A stretch of DNA of 64,000 bases from Caryophanales bacterium UBA7278. GTDB taxonomy: Bacteria; Bacillota_I; Bacilli_A; RFN20; CAG-826. Below are positions 15,519 to 24,388 of this stretch, in pieces; position 1 is the first letter of the stretch; each line of letters opens with the position of its first letter. Under the pieces are notes generated by a model, which did not search any database, had not been told where the DNA came from, and saw only the letters and a list, made by a program, of their open reading frames with translations. The position numbers and the translations under genes are program-made. The stretch spans positions 124,001 to 188,000 of the forward strand of contig DKRQ01000019.1 of NCBI GenBank assembly GCA_002472275.1, in the 5' to 3' direction.

Positions 15519-17437
15519 TGATGGAACGCATCACTTCACCTGAAACACTTCAAAAGCGCATCGACGAATGTACCTCGGTCTTCCAAGCCAAGATCAAAGG
15601 CGAGGGTGGCAAGAGGGCCGTCGTCGTCTGCGGCGGTACCGGCTGTATCGCCAACGATTCCGTAGCCATTGAGGAAGAACTCGTTCGCCTCATCAAGGAA
15701 AAAGGCCTCGAGGACAGGATCTCCGTCAACCACGTCGGTTGCTTCGGCTTCTGCTCCCAAGGGCCCTTCGTCAAGATCTTCCCCGAAGACACCCTCTATA
15801 GGGGCGTCAAGGTCAAAGACGTGGCCGAGATCGTGGAAAAGGACCTCATCGGCGGTCAGGTTTGCGAAAACCTCCTCTACGTCGACCCGGTCACCCACGA
15901 GAAGGTCGCCCGTCAGGATGACATCACCTTCTACAAGAAACAAATCCGCATCGCCCTCCACGGCTGCTCCCTCATCAACCCCGACAAGCTCGAGGAATCC
16001 CTCGGCTACGACGGCTTCAAGGCCCTGAAGAAGGCCCTCACCACGATGACCCCGCAAGAAGTCATCGACGAGGTCCTCGCCTCCGGCATCCGCGGACGTG
16101 GCGGCGGTGGATTCCCCACCGGTCGTAAGTGGCAGTTCGCTGCCAACGTCAAAGCCGATCAGAAATACATCGTCTGCAACGGTGACGAAGGCGACCCCGG
16201 CGCGTTCATGGACCGCTCCATCCTCGAAGGCAACCCCTTTGAGGTCATCGAGGGCATGATGCTCGCTGGCTATGCGTTCGGCGCTTCCGAAGGTTACTTC
16301 TATGTCCGTGCCGAATACCCGATCGCCGTCGAAAGGCTTCAAAACGCGATCAAGGACATGGAGGCCGCTGGCTTGCTCGGCGACAACATCCTTGGCACCG
16401 ACTTCTCCTTCCGCGCCCATCTCCGTCTTGGTGCCGGCGCGTTCGTCTGCGGCGAAGAGACCGCCTTGCTTAACTCCATCGAGGGTAAGCGCGGCATGCC
16501 TCGTCCCCGTCCGCCCTTCCCGGCCATCAAAGGCCTCTGGGGCAAGCCGACCTGCGTCAACAATGTCGAAACCCTCTCCCAGATTCCGTTCATCATCCGC
16601 GAAGGCGCTTCCGCCTTCAATTCCATCGGCACCGAAGGCTCCAAAGGCACGAAGGTCTTCGCCCTCGGCGGCAAGATCAACAATGTCGGCCTCGTTGAGG
16701 TCCCGATGGGAACGACCCTCCGCCAGCTCATCTATGAAATCGGCGGTGGCATCCCTGGTGGCAAGAAGTTCAAGGCCATTCAGACCGGCGGTCCTTCCGG
16801 CGGCTGCTTGACCGAAAAGGACCTCGATACCCCGATCGACTATGACACCCTCGTCGCCCGTGGCTCCATGATGGGCTCCGGCGGCGCCATCGTCATGGAC
16901 GAGGACAACTGCGCCGTCGACGTCGCGCACTTCTATATGTCCTTCATCTGCGACGAATCCTGCGGTAAGTGCTCTCCCTGCCGTATCGGCACCAAGAGGC
17001 TCTACGAGATGCTCACCTTGGTCACCGAGGGCAAGGGCACCGAGCAGACCCTCAAGGACATGGAAGAGCTCGCCAACGTCATCAAGGCCGGCTCGCTATG
17101 CGCCCTCGGCCAGACCGCGGCCAACCCGATTCTCTCGACGATGCATAACTTCCCCGAGGAGTACATCGCCCACGTCACCGAGAAGAAGTGCCCCGCCCAC
17201 GTCTGCAAGAACCTGATGTCCTATCAGATCATCAAAGACAAGTGCGTCGGCTGCACCCTCTGTGCGCGTAACTGCCCCGTCTCCTGCATCAGCGCTAGCG
17301 ACGTCCCTGCCAGACCCATGGTTCCTGGCAAGCCGGCGCTCCCGGGCAAATTCGCCCACGAAATCGACCAAAGCAAGTGCATCAAGTGCGGCTCCTGCAT
17401 GGCTGGCTGCCGCTTCGGTGCCATCGTCAAACAGTGA
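15518..17437 (+). CDS. hydB: [FeFe]-hydrogenase subunit HydB (NuoF-like, FMN/NAD)
   Basis: 639 aa. Order of domains: N-terminal thioredoxin-like [2Fe-2S] domain (CGGTGCIAND near 32, VGCFGFCSQGP near 74), NuoF-type FMN/NAD(H)-binding region (GRGGGGFPTGRKW near 192, GDEGDPGAFMDRS), [4Fe-4S] helix bundle (ESCGKCSPCRIGTKR near 485) and a C-terminal pair of [4Fe-4S] clusters (DKCVGCTLCARNCPVSCI, KCIKCGSCMAGCRFGAI). This is the HydB/HndC layout, where NADH electrons enter and bifurcation occurs. ATG 15518 or 15521 both possible. hydA follows after 11 nt. Confidence 0.94.
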   Translation: MMERITSPETLQKRIDECTSVFQAKIKGEGGKRAVVVCGGTGCIANDSVAIEEELVRLIKEKGLEDRISVNHVGCFGFCSQGPFVKIFPEDTLYRGVKVKDVAEIVEKDLIGGQVCENLLYVDPVTHEKVARQDDITFYKKQIRIALHGCSLINPDKLEESLGYDGFKALKKALTTMTPQEVIDEVLASGIRGRGGGGFPTGRKWQFAANVKADQKYIVCNGDEGDPGAFMDRSILEGNPFEVIEGMMLAGYAFGASEGYFYVRAEYPIAVERLQNAIKDMEAAGLLGDNILGTDFSFRAHLRLGAGAFVCGEETALLNSIEGKRGMPRPRPPFPAIKGLWGKPTCVNNVETLSQIPFIIREGASAFNSIGTEGSKGTKVFALGGKINNVGLVEVPMGTTLRQLIYEIGGGIPGGKKFKAIQTGGPSGGCLTEKDLDTPIDYDTLVARGSMMGSGGAIVMDEDNCAVDVAHFYMSFICDESCGKCSPCRIGTKRLYEMLTLVTEGKGTEQTLKDMEELANVIKAGSLCALGQTAANPILSTMHNFPEEYIAHVTEKKCPAHVCKNLMSYQIIKDKCVGCTLCARNCPVSCISASDVPARPMVPGKPALPGKFAHEIDQSKCIKCGSCMAGCRFGAIVKQ

Positions 17438-17448
17438 GGTGAACGACC

Positions 17449-19248
17449 ATGGAACAAATCGAAAAGATCAACATCAACATCGAGGGCCGCATCTACTCGG
17501 TCCCGAAGAACATGACCGTCCTCGAAGCGGCGAGGCTCGCGGGCTACAACATCCCGACCCTCTGCTACTGGAACCACGGCCAGAACTCCCTCGCTTCCTG
17601 CCGCGTTTGCTTAGTCGAAATCGCGACCGCTAGGGGCGGAAGGCTCTTCGCCTCCTGCGTCTACCCCGTCGCCGACTGCCCGGCCGACAAGGGATTCGAG
17701 ATCAAAATCTCCTCCCCGATGGCCGTCCGCGCCCGTCGCGCTTCGGTCGAACTCCTTCTCTCCAACCACTCCATGGATTGCCAACCCTGCCCCAAAAACG
17801 GGCAGTGCGAACTCCTCCATGTCTCGCAGGTCGTCGGCGCCCGCCCCGAGCAATTCCTCGGCGCGAAGACCCCGACCACCCTCGATGAACTCGCTCCCGG
17901 CCTCGTCCGCGACACCAGCAAGTGCATCCTCTGCGGCCGCTGCATCGAAAGGTGCAAAGACGCTCAGGGCATCGGCATCCTTGGCTTCGAAAAGCGTGGC
18001 TTCAACACGATCGTCGCCCCGATTGGCAACCGTTCCTTCTCTGAGGTTCCTTGCCTCCAGTGCGGCCAGTGCATCGAGGTGTGCCCAACCGGCGCCTTGA
18101 CTGAGCACCGCGAAATCGAGAAGATCGACGCCGCCAAAGCCGCCGGCAAGTACGTCGTCGTGCAGACCGCTCCCGCCGTTCGCGCCGCGATCGCCGAGGA
18201 ATTCGGCCACCGCATTGGTGAGCAGGATGGCACCGGCCGCATGGTTGCCGCCCTCCATCGCCTTGGCTTCGACCGCGTCTTCGACACCAACTTCGGCGCC
18301 GACCTCACCATCATGGAAGAGGCGCAGGAGCTCGTGAACCGCATCACCAAGAAGCAAGTCCTCCCGCAGATCACCTCTTGCTCCCCGGGCTGGATCAACT
18401 ACATGGAGTTCTTCTACAAGGACCTCATCCCGAACGTCTCCACCTGCAAATCGCCGCATGAGATGGAAGGGGCCGTCATCAAGAGCTACTTCGCGAAATC
18501 GCATAACCTCAAACCCGAAGATATCTTCGTCGTCTCGGTCATGCCTTGCACCGCGAAGAAATACGAGGCCAAGCGCCCGCAGAACGCGGCCGTGAATGGT
18601 CTCCCCGACGTCGACGCGGTCATCACGACCCGCGAACTCGCCGTCATGATCAAACGCGCCGGTATCCTCTGGGACGAACTCCCCGAGGAAGAATTCGACC
18701 AAGACCTCCTTGGCCAATACACCGGTGCCGGCGTCATCTTCGGCGCGACCGGTGGCGTCATGGAAGCCGCGGTCCGTACCGCTTACCACACCCTCACGGG
18801 CAAGGAGATGAATCCCATCGAATTCAAGCCCGTCCGTGGCATGGAAGCCGTTAAGGTGGCCGAGGTCGAGGTTGCGGGCATCACCCTCAAACTCGCCGTC
18901 GCTTCCGGCATGAAGAACGCCAAACCGCTCCTAGACGAAATCAGGGCCGGCAAATCTCCCTATCACTTCATCGAGATCATGTGCTGCCCCGGTGGCTGCG
19001 TCAATGGCGGTGGCCAACCCTTCGTCAAACCCAACCTCCTTCCCCACGAAGGACCCGACGTCCTCGACACCTATCGTCAGAAGAGGGCCGCTATCCTCTA
19101 TAAGATCGACGAGGGCTTGCCGCTACGTCAATCCCACAACAACCCCGACATTCAGAAGCTCTACAAGGACTTCCTTGGCGAGCCCTGCTCCGAGGAATCC
19201 GAGGAACTCCTCCACACCACCTACGTCGCTGACCGCAAGGCCTACTAA
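17449..19248 (+). CDS. hydA: [FeFe]-hydrogenase catalytic subunit HydA
   Basis: 599 aa. N-terminal plant-type [2Fe-2S] domain (Cys39, 51, 54, 70; SCRVCLVEI), His/Cys-ligated NuoG-like cluster (HSMDCQPCPKNGQCEL), two [4Fe-4S] ferredoxin motifs (KCILCGRCIERC, QCGQCIEVCPTGAL), then the H-cluster domain with all three signatures: TSCSPGW (about 309), MPCTAKKYE (about 365) and EIMCCPGGCVNGGGQP (about 509). Group A3 type by subunit content (bifurcating); this classification is inference. The maturases HydEFG are not in the window. Terminator follows at 19268. Confidence 0.95.
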   Translation: MEQIEKININIEGRIYSVPKNMTVLEAARLAGYNIPTLCYWNHGQNSLASCRVCLVEIATARGGRLFASCVYPVADCPADKGFEIKISSPMAVRARRASVELLLSNHSMDCQPCPKNGQCELLHVSQVVGARPEQFLGAKTPTTLDELAPGLVRDTSKCILCGRCIERCKDAQGIGILGFEKRGFNTIVAPIGNRSFSEVPCLQCGQCIEVCPTGALTEHREIEKIDAAKAAGKYVVVQTAPAVRAAIAEEFGHRIGEQDGTGRMVAALHRLGFDRVFDTNFGADLTIMEEAQELVNRITKKQVLPQITSCSPGWINYMEFFYKDLIPNVSTCKSPHEMEGAVIKSYFAKSHNLKPEDIFVVSVMPCTAKKYEAKRPQNAAVNGLPDVDAVITTRELAVMIKRAGILWDELPEEEFDQDLLGQYTGAGVIFGATGGVMEAAVRTAYHTLTGKEMNPIEFKPVRGMEAVKVAEVEVAGITLKLAVASGMKNAKPLLDEIRAGKSPYHFIEIMCCPGGCVNGGGQPFVKPNLLPHEGPDVLDTYRQKRAAILYKIDEGLPLRQSHNNPDIQKLYKDFLGEPCSEESEELLHTTYVADRKAY

Positions 19249-19267
19249 GCGAAAAGGAAAACAACTA

Positions 19268-19290
19268 GGGTCGCACACGCGACCCTTTTT
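19268..19290 (+). terminator. Terminator of hydCBA
   Basis: GGGTCGC, ACAC, GCGACCC (19268-19285) followed by T5, 19 nt after the hydA stop. Confidence 0.93.
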
Positions 19291-19321
19291 GATTGCCCCG
19301 ATAACCCTTATGATTATCTCT

Positions 19322-19981
19322 ATGAGATACGACGCGATCATCTTCGATTTGGATGGCACCCTCCTCGACACGATTGAGGACATCTCCGCGGCGATCAATT
19401 CCGCGCTAGAAAAATGCGGCTATAGCCATCGTTACGATAAAGAGGGAACCAAGCACCTTATCGGCGATGGGGCGGATGCCTTGGTCAGAAGGGCACTTAA
19501 GGAAAAAAGCGGCGATTTGCAGGCGTTTAACGAGCTAAAAGGCTTCTATATGCCCATCTATCGCGAGCATAACTGCGATAAGGCGAAACCGTTTCAGGGG
19601 CTCGTCGAGACCCTCGTTTCCCTTGAAAAGGAAGGCGTTTCCCTATTCGTGGCGACCAATAAGCCGGACGCCTTGGCCCAGGTGGTCCTCGCCAAGAAAA
19701 TGGGCGAGGTCCATTTCAAGGCGATCGTCGGCGTGAAAGAAGGCGACCCCGTGAAACCCAATCCCTATAGCGTCAACCTCATCATGGACCGTTTTGGCTT
19801 AGAAAAAGAAAGAACCCTATATGTGGGGGATTCCCATGTCGACCTGGACACCGCGGCAAACGCGGGTCTAGACGCTTGCCTTTGCCTTTGGGGCTATGAC
19901 TTCTATACCGATGAACTCAAGGCCCGCGCGGGCTATTTGGCCAAGGTTCCCGCCGATCTACTAGAAATCGTAAGGGGTTAA
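19322..19981 (+). CDS. HAD-family phosphatase (phosphoglycolate phosphatase-like)
   Basis: 219 aa haloacid-dehalogenase hydrolase. Motif I FDLDGTLLDT (Asp nucleophile at residue 9), motif II VATNKPD, motif III Lys in GDPVKPNP, motif IV YVGDSHVDLDTAANAG. An alpha-helical cap lies between motifs I and II as in Gph/PpaX. Substrate cannot be told from sequence; phosphoglycolate or pyrophosphate are family precedents. Start chosen at ATG 19322; an in-frame ATG at 19310 is possible. There is no Shine-Dalgarno; TATGAT (19309-19314) sits 7 nt before the ATG, so the message may be leaderless. Confidence 0.87.
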   Translation: MRYDAIIFDLDGTLLDTIEDISAAINSALEKCGYSHRYDKEGTKHLIGDGADALVRRALKEKSGDLQAFNELKGFYMPIYREHNCDKAKPFQGLVETLVSLEKEGVSLFVATNKPDALAQVVLAKKMGEVHFKAIVGVKEGDPVKPNPYSVNLIMDRFGLEKERTLYVGDSHVDLDTAANAGLDACLCLWGYDFYTDELKARAGYLAKVPADLLEIVRG

Positions 19982-19988
19982 GGGTTCT

Positions 19989-20016
19989 TTGCTAGGCAAA
20001 GAGTAAAGAGTAAGAT
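19989..20016 (+). promoter_or_regulatory. Candidate promoter of cysS
   Basis: TTGCTA (19989-19994), spacer 16, TAAGAT (20011-20016), only 6 nt before the cysS ATG. The upstream half overlaps a small hairpin CTTTGC/GCAAAG. No T-box leader is present. Confidence 0.45.
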
Positions 20017-20022
20017 AGGGCC

Positions 20023-21372
20023 ATGCGTAAAGTCGTTCTGTTCAATTCATTAGGCAAAAAGATGGAGGAATTCGTCCCCATAGAGCAGGGGAAGGTTTCC
20101 TTTTACGTCTGCGGCCCAACCGTCTATAACTCGCCCCATATCGGCAACATGCGTCCTGTCATCGTCTTCGACGTATGGAGGAGGCTATTCAAGGCCATCG
20201 GCTATGAGGTGACCTACGTTTCCAATTACACCGACGTCGACGATAAGATCATCAATAGGGCAAAGGAACTTGGAATCTCCGAGAAGGAGCTCACTGAAGA
20301 GGTCATCGCCGAATTCCGCGACATGGTCGAAAAAGTCGGCTCTCTGCAACCCGACATCACACCCAAGCCCACCGTCTACATGGACGAGATGATTTCCTAT
20401 ATCGGCGATATGGTGAAATCGGGCGCGGCCTACGAAGCCGATAACGGCGACGTCTATTTCTCCGTGGAATCGGTAGGGGATTACGGCTCTTTGTCCGGGA
20501 ACACTCCCGAAGCCCTTAACGCTGGCGCCCGTATCGAGGTTAGGGGAGCGAAACGTTCTCCGCTAGATTTCGCCCTTTGGAAGAAAACCGAAGAGGGCAT
20601 CCGTTGGGATACCCCATGGAGTCAGGGACGTCCAGGATGGCACACCGAATGCTGCGTCATGATCAACTCGATCTTCAAGGAGCAGGGCGGCCTCATCGAT
20701 ATCCACGGCGGAGGATTCGATTTGAAGTTCCCCCATCACGAGAACGAAATCGCTCAGGCCGAGGCCCATAACCATCACAAACTTGCCCATTATTGGATCC
20801 ATAACGGTTTCATCAACATCGATAACGAGAAGATGTCCAAATCCCTTGGCAACGTTTTGCTCGCAAAAGACATCATCGCCAAATTCGGCGGCATGCCTTT
20901 CCGCCTGATGGTCCTCAACGCCCATTACAGGGCCCCGCTTTCCTTCACCGAGGAAACGATCGGGGAGGCCGAGAAATCCTATCAGAAGATCCTTTTGGCC
21001 TATAAGCAGGCCGCGGTGGCTCTTCAATTAGAAGGCATCGATCCATCTTCCTTAAAAGGAGAGGGGGAGGACAAGTTCCTCGACGCGATGTGCGACGATC
21101 TCAATACGCCTAACGCCCTCTCCGAGCTCTACGCCGAAATCAAGGTCCTTAACCAATCCCTTAGGATGCGCCCGCTTAATCTAGACTCGGTCAAGGGTAG
21201 CCTAGGCAAGCTAAACGATTATCTGAATATCCTTGGTATCCAAGTTCCTTATCCCGTTCTTTCCGATGAGGATAAGGCCCTCTATAAAGCCTATATAGAC
21301 GCGAAGGCGGCGAAGGATTTTGCCAAATCCGATGAGCTGCGCGCCCTTCTTTCCGCGAAAGGAATCCTCTAA
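20023..21372 (+). CDS. cysS: Cysteine--tRNA ligase
   Basis: 449 aa, close to the usual ~460. Class I synthetase charging tRNA-Cys. First zinc ligand in YVCGPTVYNSPHIGNMRP, with HIGN in place of HIGH; further ligands in GWHTECCVM and PHHENEIAQ; KMSKSLGN signature near 265; C-terminal DALR-type helical domain. No Shine-Dalgarno and a -10-like TAAGAT 6 nt before ATG suggest a leaderless message. First gene of the conserved cysS-rlmB-sigH cluster of Bacillota; the ribonuclease gene mrnC usually between cysS and rlmB is absent. Confidence 0.96.
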   Translation: MRKVVLFNSLGKKMEEFVPIEQGKVSFYVCGPTVYNSPHIGNMRPVIVFDVWRRLFKAIGYEVTYVSNYTDVDDKIINRAKELGISEKELTEEVIAEFRDMVEKVGSLQPDITPKPTVYMDEMISYIGDMVKSGAAYEADNGDVYFSVESVGDYGSLSGNTPEALNAGARIEVRGAKRSPLDFALWKKTEEGIRWDTPWSQGRPGWHTECCVMINSIFKEQGGLIDIHGGGFDLKFPHHENEIAQAEAHNHHKLAHYWIHNGFINIDNEKMSKSLGNVLLAKDIIAKFGGMPFRLMVLNAHYRAPLSFTEETIGEAEKSYQKILLAYKQAAVALQLEGIDPSSLKGEGEDKFLDAMCDDLNTPNALSELYAEIKVLNQSLRMRPLNLDSVKGSLGKLNDYLNILGIQVPYPVLSDEDKALYKAYIDAKAAKDFAKSDELRALLSAKGIL

Positions 21373-21385
21373 AGGGGTATTTCAA

Positions 21386-22111
21386 ATGGAAGAGAAGCGT
21401 TATATCATTGCAGGCAGAAACGCAGCCCGGGAAACGATTCTTTCCGGGAACGCTAAGTCGGTTCTTATCAAAGAGAACCTGCAAGGTGACCCCGTGGTCC
21501 GCTTGGCAAAGGAAAAGGGAATCCCCGTCCTCTTCCGTAGCGATTTCGAACTTACCAGACTTTGCGGTACCTCCCATCATCAGGGTATCGCGGTCGAGGC
21601 TAAGCCTTACGAGTATTACGATCTTTCTTCCATCATCGCGTCCGCATCCGGCAAAAAGGATTCGACCGTTTTGATTTTAGACGGCATTGAGGATCCCAAT
21701 AACCTCGGCGCGATCCTACGCTCCTGCGACGCTTTCGGCGTCGACGGGGTCGTCATCAAATCCAGGGGCGAAGTGGGACTCACCCCAACCGTTGCCAAGG
21801 TCTCCACCGGCGCGATCTCCTACGTGAAGGTCGCCTGCGTTCCCAATCTCTCCCAAGCCATCTCCGAACTCAAGGACGCCGGATACTGGGTCGTCTCTAG
21901 CGACGGCTCGGCCAAGATGTCCTATGAAGACGTCGACTATTCCGGCAAGATCGCCTTGGTCGTCGGAAGCGAGGGATTCGGTATCTCCAAACTTGTGCTT
22001 TCCCGTAGCGACTTCATCGTGAAGATCCCGATGGTAGGGCATGTCAATTCGCTTAACGCCTCGGTGGCCGCCGGCATCCTAATCGCCCATATTTCCCATA
22101 AAAGATCGTAA
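21386..22111 (+). CDS. rlmB: TrmH/SpoU-family rRNA 2'-O-methyltransferase (RlmB-like)
   Basis: 241 aa. SPOUT methyltransferase: ILDGIEDPNNLGAILRSCDAFGVDG (in parts) is motif 1, LVVGSEGFGISKLV motif 2 and IPMVGHVNSLNASVAAGILI motif 3, which form the trefoil-knot AdoMet site. The N-terminal ~75 residues (YIIAGRNAARETI) are the substrate-binding domain of the RlmB/YacO group, acting on 23S rRNA G2251 in E. coli. Start at ATG 21386, with AAAGGGG 8 nt upstream, 13 nt after cysS. The position after cysS supports the name. Confidence 0.9.
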   Translation: MEEKRYIIAGRNAARETILSGNAKSVLIKENLQGDPVVRLAKEKGIPVLFRSDFELTRLCGTSHHQGIAVEAKPYEYYDLSSIIASASGKKDSTVLILDGIEDPNNLGAILRSCDAFGVDGVVIKSRGEVGLTPTVAKVSTGAISYVKVACVPNLSQAISELKDAGYWVVSSDGSAKMSYEDVDYSGKIALVVGSEGFGISKLVLSRSDFIVKIPMVGHVNSLNASVAAGILIAHISHKRS

Positions 22112-22147
22112 AACCCGTATATTTTGCAAAATTGCGAGGTTTTACAA

Positions 22148-22783
22148 ATGCCAAAAACAAAAGATGTTTTTCATTCCCCTTTGGAGAATCTTTCCGACGA
22201 AGAGCTGATCGTCCATCTCCGCTCAGGAGAGGAAGCGGCCCGCGCGACTTTGGTCGAACGTTACTTCCGTCAAAACGAATTGAGGCTCCGCTCCTCCGTT
22301 CTTCCACCTACCCCTTTTCTAGCGGAATGGCAAAGGAAGGAAGTCTATTTCAGGACCCTTTGCCACGCCTCCGACACGTATCGATTCGGAAATAAAAGCA
22401 CCTTCTCGACTTATTTCACGGCGTTACTGAAAAGGGAAATCGCCGAAGAGAACAGGAAGGAAAGCCACCGCGTCGAGGCGATCGCCCTTAGCCTTGACCA
22501 TGATCCAACCCGTCAATTCGACGAGAGCTTGCTGCTATCGGAAGCGGTGCCCGCCTATGGAGGGAAGGACCCGGTTGTCTTAGAGGCCTACCATTCCTCT
22601 TTGGCGGATTCCCTTCGCAAGCCGCCTGCTGGCTATTCCAAAAAAGTGGTGGACGTCGTGCGTCTTCTCATCGAGGGCTTCAGCCTCCCCGAGGCGAGCC
22701 TCATGATCAAGGAAAAGCCGAACACGGTGCAGAACTGGTTCAGGCGCCTAAGGAAAGAGAAGAAGTGGCCCTTCGGGGAATAG
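22148..22783 (+). CDS. Sigma-70 family RNA polymerase sigma factor, SigH-like
   Basis: 211 aa from ATG 22148; a TTG start at 22124 would add 8 residues but lacks a good ribosome site. N-terminal LENLSDEELIVHLRSGEEAARATLVERYF, in parts, is a region 2 start; TYRFGNKSTFSTYFTALLKREIAEENRK resembles regions 2.3-2.4; the C-terminus (VVRLLIEGFSLPEASLMIKEKPNTVQNWFRRLRKEK) is a region 4 helix-turn-helix. Its place between rlmB and rpmG-secE-nusG is exactly that of sigH in Bacillus, so it is probably a divergent SigH. The regulon is unknown. Confidence 0.78.
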   Translation: MPKTKDVFHSPLENLSDEELIVHLRSGEEAARATLVERYFRQNELRLRSSVLPPTPFLAEWQRKEVYFRTLCHASDTYRFGNKSTFSTYFTALLKREIAEENRKESHRVEAIALSLDHDPTRQFDESLLLSEAVPAYGGKDPVVLEAYHSSLADSLRKPPAGYSKKVVDVVRLLIEGFSLPEASLMIKEKPNTVQNWFRRLRKEKKWPFGE

Positions 22784-22811
22784 AAAAAGGCCCGCGGGAT
22801 TCGCGAGCCTT
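22784..22811 (-). terminator. Terminator of rpmG-secE-nusG
   Basis: On the minus strand AAGGCTCGCG, a 5-nt loop, CGCGGGCCTT then TTTC, with one mismatch in the stem. It lies directly after the convergent sigma-factor gene and may serve both. Confidence 0.75.
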
Positions 22812-22820
22812 CGATAAGCC

Positions 22821-23375
22821 TTAGATCTTCTCGATTTCGGAGAAGTCGACGTCGACCGGGGTGGAACGGCCGAAGAAGACGGTTTCGACACGGCAGGCGC
22901 CGGTCTCTTTGTCGATGGAGACGATCTTGCCTTCGGTTCCCTCCAAGGGTCCGTGGATGACCTTGACGTTGTCGCCGACGGCGTAACGGTCGTACATGGA
23001 TTCGTCGACCATGCCCATCCTCTTGAGGACGGGTTCGATTTCCTCACGGGTGACCGGGGTCGGCTTCTGTCCGCCGCCGCCGGAACCGGCGATACCGGTG
23101 ACGCCCGGGGTGTTACGGACGATGTACCAGGATTGGTCGGTCATGATCATTTCGACGAAGATGTAACCAGGGTAGAGGTTGACCATTTTGGTCTTGCCGG
23201 TGGGAAGGCCGTCTTTCATGACGGGGACTTCCTGTTCGGCAACGAGGACGCGGAGGATATAATCCTGCATCCCCATGGTTTGAATACGTTTCTTCAGGTT
23301 TTCAGCGGTCTTGGTTTCGTGCTGAGAGTAGGTATTGATGATATACCACTGTTTTTCACCGAGCTGTGCGGGCAT
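22821..23375 (-). CDS. nusG: Transcription termination/antitermination protein NusG
   Basis: 184 aa, normal. NGN domain from WYIINTYSQHETKTAENLKKR, with the NLYPGYIFVEM and WYIVRNTPGVTGI motifs, then a C-terminal KOW domain (YAVGDNVKVIHGPLEGTEGKIVSID, in parts). NusG links RNA polymerase to the ribosome or acts in pausing and termination. Starts 1 nt after secE ends. The operon rpmG-secE-nusG is on the opposite strand to rplKAJL, which it normally precedes. Confidence 0.97.
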   Translation of the reverse strand: MPAQLGEKQWYIINTYSQHETKTAENLKKRIQTMGMQDYILRVLVAEQEVPVMKDGLPTGKTKMVNLYPGYIFVEMIMTDQSWYIVRNTPGVTGIAGSGGGGQKPTPVTREEIEPVLKRMGMVDESMYDRYAVGDNVKVIHGPLEGTEGKIVSIDKETGACRVETVFFGRSTPVDVDFSEIEKI

Positions 23376-23376
23376 T

Positions 23377-23571
23377 TTATTTTCCTCCGAATGCTTTCTG
23401 TAATTGGGAGATGAGGGAACCGGCGGTAAGGTCCTCGAGGGTCAGCCATAAAGCGGCGAACCCGGCGATCAAGATAACGACGATGATGGTCGGGATGAGG
23501 ACTTCCCTCTTCGGCCAACGGACGCGCTTGCCTTCCTTGACGACTTCCTTGGCGTATTTCTTAGGTGTCAT
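23377..23571 (-). CDS. secE: Preprotein translocase subunit SecE
   Basis: 64 aa, single-span form. KKYAKEVVKEGKRVRWPKREVL is the conserved amphipathic helix, followed by one transmembrane segment (PTIIVVILIAGFAALWLTL). Start at ATG 23571 with AAGGAG 6 nt upstream; the longer frame from 23661 runs into rpmG and is not used. Clamps SecY in the translocon. Confidence 0.95.
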   Translation of the reverse strand: MTPKKYAKEVVKEGKRVRWPKREVLIPTIIVVILIAGFAALWLTLEDLTAGSLISQLQKAFGGK

Positions 23572-23584
23572 TTCGTCTCCTTTC

Positions 23585-23734
23585 TCACTTGCTCTCCTTG
23601 TGGACGGTGTATTTTCCACAATGGGGGCAGTATTTGTTGAGCTCCAAGCGGTTTGGGTCATCGGTTCTTTTGCTGGAGGTGTAGTTCCTGTTAAGGCACT
23701 CAGAGCAAATCAAAAAAACCTTTTTCCTAGCCAT
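23585..23734 (-). CDS. rpmG: Ribosomal protein L33
   Basis: 49 aa, zinc (C+) form: LICSECLNRNY and KYCPHCGKYTVHKESK give two CxxC pairs. MARKKVFLICSEC start, TGA stop. First gene of the minus-strand rpmG-secE-nusG operon, driven by the promoter at 23759-23787. The tRNA-Trp gene found near here in some Bacillota is absent. Confidence 0.96.
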   Translation of the reverse strand: MARKKVFLICSECLNRNYTSSKRTDDPNRLELNKYCPHCGKYTVHKESK

Positions 23735-23758
23735 GCTTATGCTCAACTTTCGTGCAAT

Positions 23759-23787
23759 ATGCTACGCGCGCCAATAGGGGTTGTCAA
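23759..23787 (-). promoter_or_regulatory. Promoter of rpmG-secE-nusG
   Basis: Minus strand TTGACA (plus 23782-23787), 17-nt spacer, TAGCAT (23759-23764). The -35 overlaps the stop codon of the lipoprotein gene upstream. Confidence 0.85.
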
Positions 23788-24338
23788 GAGTTGTGGACGG
23801 GTCTTGGGTCGTAGGTCAAAAGAACTCGCGCTTCTTCGTTGTTCAGGGCGGAGCAAACCAAATAACCCGAATCGACTTCGGACATTGGCACCAAGGCTTT
23901 GTCCTGGGCGATGGCGTAGGTTTTCTCGATCATCGAATCCAAGGAAACGCCGGTTGGTTGAGCGATAACCCCATTGTTGACCGCGACTTCGTGGACGGAG
24001 CCACGGGTGACTTTCGCGGAAACGAATTTCCCATCCTTGATCTTCGCGATGCGGGGCCCCATGTCCAGAAGCCATAGTTCGCCCGTGTATTCGATTTCCA
24101 AAGCGTCACCGGGGACCAAACTATCGGCGCCGATGCTTTCGGGGAGGAAATCAGGGAACCGGGTGTCGCCCCAGATAAAGCCGCAGTGGGTTACGTCGGT
24201 TTGGCCATAGGTAGGCCACAAGGCAATTTCCTTGACGCAGGTTTTGGTCTCGGCCCCCCCGCAAGAAGCTAAAACGAGCAAGGGAAAAACAATGATTTTT
24301 GCAGATTTAACGTTTTTCATAAACAGATTCTCTAGCAT
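23784..24338 (-). CDS. Small lipoprotein of unknown function
   Basis: 184 aa. Signal peptide with lipobox VLASCGG (Cys near residue 26), so anchored to the outer face of the membrane. The mature part has no family I recognise; it contains VPGDALEIEYTGELWLLDMGP and two cysteines (KTCVKE, THCGF), and looks like a compact beta-rich domain of the kind seen in small lipoproteins with OB-like folds. Start ATG 24338 with AAGGGG 9 nt upstream; a second ATG at 24320 is possible. Its promoter region shares a motif with the protease gene at 59557. Confidence 0.7.
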   Translation of the reverse strand: MLENLFMKNVKSAKIIVFPLLVLASCGGAETKTCVKEIALWPTYGQTDVTHCGFIWGDTRFPDFLPESIGADSLVPGDALEIEYTGELWLLDMGPRIAKIKDGKFVSAKVTRGSVHEVAVNNGVIAQPTGVSLDSMIEKTYAIAQDKALVPMSEVDSGYLVCSALNNEEARVLLTYDPRPVHNS

Positions 24339-24388
24339 GGGTTATCCCCTTTATTAATCGAGGGCACAAGCGGCCCTTTGTTAGCCCC

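Noticed and set aside
15536..16930. Very long antisense open frame opposite hydB, and similar ones opposite rpoB (34700-35938) and rpoC (39042-40670)
   Set aside because: Products are Asp/Gly/Val-rich and family-less, with no ribosome sites; they arise from the C-ending codon bias of the true genes.
19982..20022. T-box riboswitch before cysS
   Set aside because: The gap is only 41 nt and has no T-box sequence or terminator.
22124..22147. TTG start for the sigma factor
   Set aside because: ATG 22148 has a GAGG site at good spacing and gives a normal N-terminus.
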